Source: Rhodobiaceae bacterium
GTDB taxonomy: Bacteria; Pseudomonadota; Alphaproteobacteria; Rhizobiales; JANQQB01
NCBI GenBank assembly: GCA_028285165.1
Contig: JANQQB010000377.1
Span: 1 to 52,838, forward strand
Length of the DNA stretch: 52,838 bases
Direction of reading: 5' to 3'
Each line of letters starts with the position of its first letter. Positions within the stretch are counted from its first letter, which is position 1. Below the pieces are notes generated by a model. It was not told the DNA's origin. It worked only from the letters and a program-made list of their open reading frames with translations, and did no database searches. This document shows, one piece after another, positions 50,722 to 52,838 of this stretch. The position numbers were made by a program, and so were the translations under genes.

Positions 50722-51747
50722 TTACTCCGCCGCGACCTTGGCTGCCTCGGCCTTGAAGAAGGCAAGGATTTCCTTGCCGTCGACGCCGGCTGCTTCGGCC
50801 GCCTTGTAATATTCCTCGATGAAGGCCTCGTTCAGGCGTTCCACTTCGGCAACCAGTTCCGGCGGCGCGGTGACGATGTTGTTGCCGGCGGCCTTGGCTT
50901 CTTCCAGGCCGGCCGCATTGATCTTGTCCCAGCCGGCGCCGGCGAGACGCGCATAGGCTTCACCGGAGAACTTGTCGATGACGGCCTTGTCTTCGGGCGC
51001 CAGCGCGTCGTACTTCGCCTGGTTCATGACGAGGAAATGGCTCGAGGAATAGAGCCCGCCTGGCACGTAGGTGGAATAGGGCACCAGTGACGTGATCTTG
51101 AAGCTGCCGAGCGATTCATAGGGAAAGGTGATGCCGTCGGCGACGCCGGTCGACAGGATCTCGTAGGATTTCGGCGCCGGCTGGCGGATCGGCACGCCGC
51201 CCCAGGCTTCAACGATGGCGCGCGGGATCGGTCCGCCGGTCCGCATCTTCTGGCCGGCCATGTCTTCCGGCTTCAGGATGTGTTTCTTGGAATGGTGGAT
51301 GACGCCGGGCCCGTGCGTGTTCATGCCGATCAGGCGGGTGCCTTCGTAATAGCCCTTGTCGGCCAGAAACTTTTCATGGGTGCGTTGCAGGGCGACCGAC
51401 GTGCCGACGGCGGTGTCGCCGAGCAGCGGCAATTCGGCGAGCAGATAGGCGGCAAAGCGCTGCGGCGAATAGCCGTGCACGGTGAAGCCGACATCGGCCT
51501 GTCCGGTGCGTACGGCATCCAGGTGGGCGCGCGGCGAGGCGACCGGTTTCGGCAGGCGCCGGAACTTGATGCGGCCTTCGCTTGCGGCCTCGATCCCTTC
51601 CATCCACGGGATGTAGATCGCCGTATTGACGGGATGGGTCCAGGGCAGCCAGGACGAATAGGTCAGCGTGGTCTCGGCGCGCGCGCCAAGCCCGGAAAGT
51701 CCCATTGCAAGGATTGCAAGTGCACATGTCTTTAGCAGTCTTTTCAT
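50722..51747 (-). CDS. Second TRAP transporter substrate-binding protein (DctP)
   Basis: A 341-residue periplasmic receptor with a Sec signal peptide (MKRLLKTCALAILAMGLSGLGARA). The mature start LTYSSWLPWTHPVNTAIYIPWMEGIE, then AAYLLAELPLLGD, MRTGGPIPRAIVEAWGGVP and GVADGITFPYESLGSFKI are typical of the DctP/TAXI-like TRAP family that binds carboxylates. Gene order is dctP, dctQ, dctM. An oxidoreductase gene lies upstream in the same direction. Confidence 0.93.
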   Translation of the reverse strand: MKRLLKTCALAILAMGLSGLGARAETTLTYSSWLPWTHPVNTAIYIPWMEGIEAASEGRIKFRRLPKPVASPRAHLDAVRTGQADVGFTVHGYSPQRFAAYLLAELPLLGDTAVGTSVALQRTHEKFLADKGYYEGTRLIGMNTHGPGVIHHSKKHILKPEDMAGQKMRTGGPIPRAIVEAWGGVPIRQPAPKSYEILSTGVADGITFPYESLGSFKITSLVPYSTYVPGGLYSSSHFLVMNQAKYDALAPEDKAVIDKFSGEAYARLAGAGWDKINAAGLEEAKAAGNNIVTAPPELVAEVERLNEAFIEEYYKAAEAAGVDGKEILAFFKAEAAKVAAE

Positions 51748-51828
51748 GTTCCCTTCCTCTCAGTCGAGCCGCCGGAGGCGGCGGGTTGTCGTCTTCACAC
51801 TCTTCTTTCAGTCCTTGGTTTCAGTCTG

Positions 51829-52707
51829 TTAGCGGTCTTTCCTGAACTCTTCCACGATCGCGGCGATATCGAGCGTGCCGTTGCCCTTTGCCGCGCTCGC
51901 GTGCATGACGCCCAGCGCCATTTCGGTGAGCGGCAATCGAGCGTTCAGATCGGCGCCGACGCTCTTCACGACGTCGAGGTCCTTGATCATGGTGTCGGTG
52001 GTGCCGAGCGGTTCGTCGAAGGTCGAGGCGGCCATGCGCGGCGCGAAGATCTGGAACGGCCGGGAATCCGCAAAACCGCCGGCAAGCGCCTCGGTGAGCT
52101 TATGGGCGTCGATACCGGAGCGTTCGGCAAACGCGACAGCTTCCGCGACCACGGCCATGGTACAGCCGGAAATGATCTGATTGACGAGCTTGGTGGCCTG
52201 CCCGGACCCGGTCTCGCCCATATGCGTGACGCGGCCTGCGACCGCATCGAGGATCGGCCGGATGCGCTCGAAGGCGGCCGTTGGTCCGCCGGCCATGATG
52301 GTCAGCGTGCCGGCCTCGGCACCCGGTACGCCGCCGGAAACCGGGGCATCGACCCAATCCATGCCGTTTGCCTCTTTCAGGCGCGCAGCGAGCGCCTTCG
52401 TGACTTCGGGCGGAATGGTCGAAAAGTCGACGACAAGACCGGCACCCGATGCGGCTGCGACGCCGTCGGGGCCGAACAGTACGGCTTCGGCGGCGCGCGT
52501 GTCGGTCAGGTTGAGACAGACGATGTCCGTGGCGGCGGCCAGGGCGGCTGGGGTCTCCGCTTTCACGGCTCCTTTCGCGATCAAGGCTTCCGCCTTGGCG
52601 AGTGTGCGGTTCCAGACCGTGAGGGAATGGCCGGCCGCCAGCAATCGGGCGGCCATCGGCTGGCCCATCAGCCCAAGCCCGATAAAGCCGATCCGCACCT
52701 CAGTCAT
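51829..52707 (-). CDS. 3-hydroxyisobutyrate dehydrogenase-family NAD(P) oxidoreductase
   Basis: A 292-residue beta-hydroxyacid dehydrogenase. It shows GFIGLGLMGQPMAARLLAAGH, VDFSTIPPEVTKALA, DAPVSGGVPGAEAGTLTIMAGG and the catalytic lysine in GSGQATKLVNQII. Family members oxidise 3-hydroxyisobutyrate, tartronate semialdehyde or related acids. Beside a TRAP carboxylate transporter it probably acts on an imported hydroxy acid. Its ATG overlaps the end of the upstream gene by 8 bp. Confidence 0.9.
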   Translation of the reverse strand: MTEVRIGFIGLGLMGQPMAARLLAAGHSLTVWNRTLAKAEALIAKGAVKAETPAALAAATDIVCLNLTDTRAAEAVLFGPDGVAAASGAGLVVDFSTIPPEVTKALAARLKEANGMDWVDAPVSGGVPGAEAGTLTIMAGGPTAAFERIRPILDAVAGRVTHMGETGSGQATKLVNQIISGCTMAVVAEAVAFAERSGIDAHKLTEALAGGFADSRPFQIFAPRMAASTFDEPLGTTDTMIKDLDVVKSVGADLNARLPLTEMALGVMHASAAKGNGTLDIAAIVEEFRKDR

Positions 52708-52838
52708 CGGCCACCGGGTCCTGGGGCCATTGCATCGCGCCGGCATGGGTCACCGCGCCGAGATGGGCGGAGCCGACCTGGTCGGCATATTTCTGCAGCG
52801 CGCCGCCTGGCAGAAACCGGCCCGTCCCGTGCCGCTCG
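52700..52838 (-). CDS. C-terminal fragment of an unidentified gene
   Basis: An open minus-strand frame enters from the window edge and ends at a TGA (52700-52702). Its last 45 or so residues include FLPGGALQKYADQVGSAHLG and end WPQDPVADD. I do not recognise the family from this stretch. The 8-bp overlap with the dehydrogenase start indicates an operon. Confidence 0.6.
   Translation of the reverse strand, partial: ERHGTGRFLPGGALQKYADQVGSAHLGAVTHAGAMQWPQDPVADD

Overview
The window reads as a chromosomal segment of a GC-rich alphaproteobacterium. The evidence is the SUF operon layout (class I desulfurase, sufB, cupin, sufC, sufD, sufS, sufT, sufA), perfect CtrA boxes (TTAA-N7-TTAA), an Irr-type iron box, tandem IalB-family proteins, two TRAP transporters and a BLUF photosensor. 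No rRNA, tRNA, CRISPR array, transposase or prophage backbone is visible. The genus cannot be fixed from the sequence alone. All calls come from reading the sequence and its translations; no database search was run.

Layout, left to right. (1) 1-3.1 kb: tyrS (cut by the window edge), anmK and a small alpha/beta hydrolase. (2) 3.2-10.9 kb: an eight-gene SUF operon for Fe-S cluster assembly behind a promoter overlapped by an Irr-like operator. (3) 11.0-16.3 kb: TenA, a GGDEF diguanylate cyclase with an upstream CtrA box, an RhlE-type helicase and a PleD-like protein whose GGDEF signature is lost. (4) 16.4-21.2 kb: a minus-strand series (YejA-like binding protein, a degenerate adenylate-forming protein, an alpha/beta hydrolase). 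Its intergenic gaps hold two large, unrelated, highly palindromic elements, A (17080-17456) and B (19152-19403). (5) 21.2-27.1 kb: two IalB-like secreted proteins, a LamG-like protein, a DOPA-dioxygenase-like protein and a ferredoxin reductase/TPP-enzyme pair. (6) 27.1-29.5 kb: a 650-bp non-coding stretch with an FNR/FixK-like box, a 63-residue protein, and a soluble double-PAS chemoreceptor with a CtrA box. (7) 30-35.1 kb: an SDR lacking its catalytic Tyr/Lys, a class III aminotransferase, a carbamoylase-type C-N hydrolase, a BLUF sensor and an endolysin/holin-like pair. (8) 35.1-43.4 kb: a TRAP transporter, a GlpR-type repressor and a glycerol/glycerol-3-phosphate operon. (9) 43.7-46.4 kb: a DUF427 gene fused translationally to egtB and egtD (ergothioneine). 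(10) 46.4-52.8 kb: a diheme cytochrome c, cytochrome c', a LysR regulator, a second TRAP transporter, a 3-hydroxyisobutyrate-dehydrogenase-like enzyme and a fragment of one more gene.

The most unusual feature is element A. It is a 377-bp cloverleaf-like inverted repeat flanked by CTAG. It carries four hairpins that share one core octamer (GAAACATC or its complement) inside stems whose sequences differ but stay complementary. Removing it and one CTAG would leave the upstream stop codon only 8 nt from the downstream GTG start, which suggests that it split an operon. Element B sits at the other end of the same gene. The second theme is global regulation written into the intergenic DNA: Irr at suf, CtrA at a diguanylate cyclase and at a chemoreceptor, and an FNR/FixK-like site.
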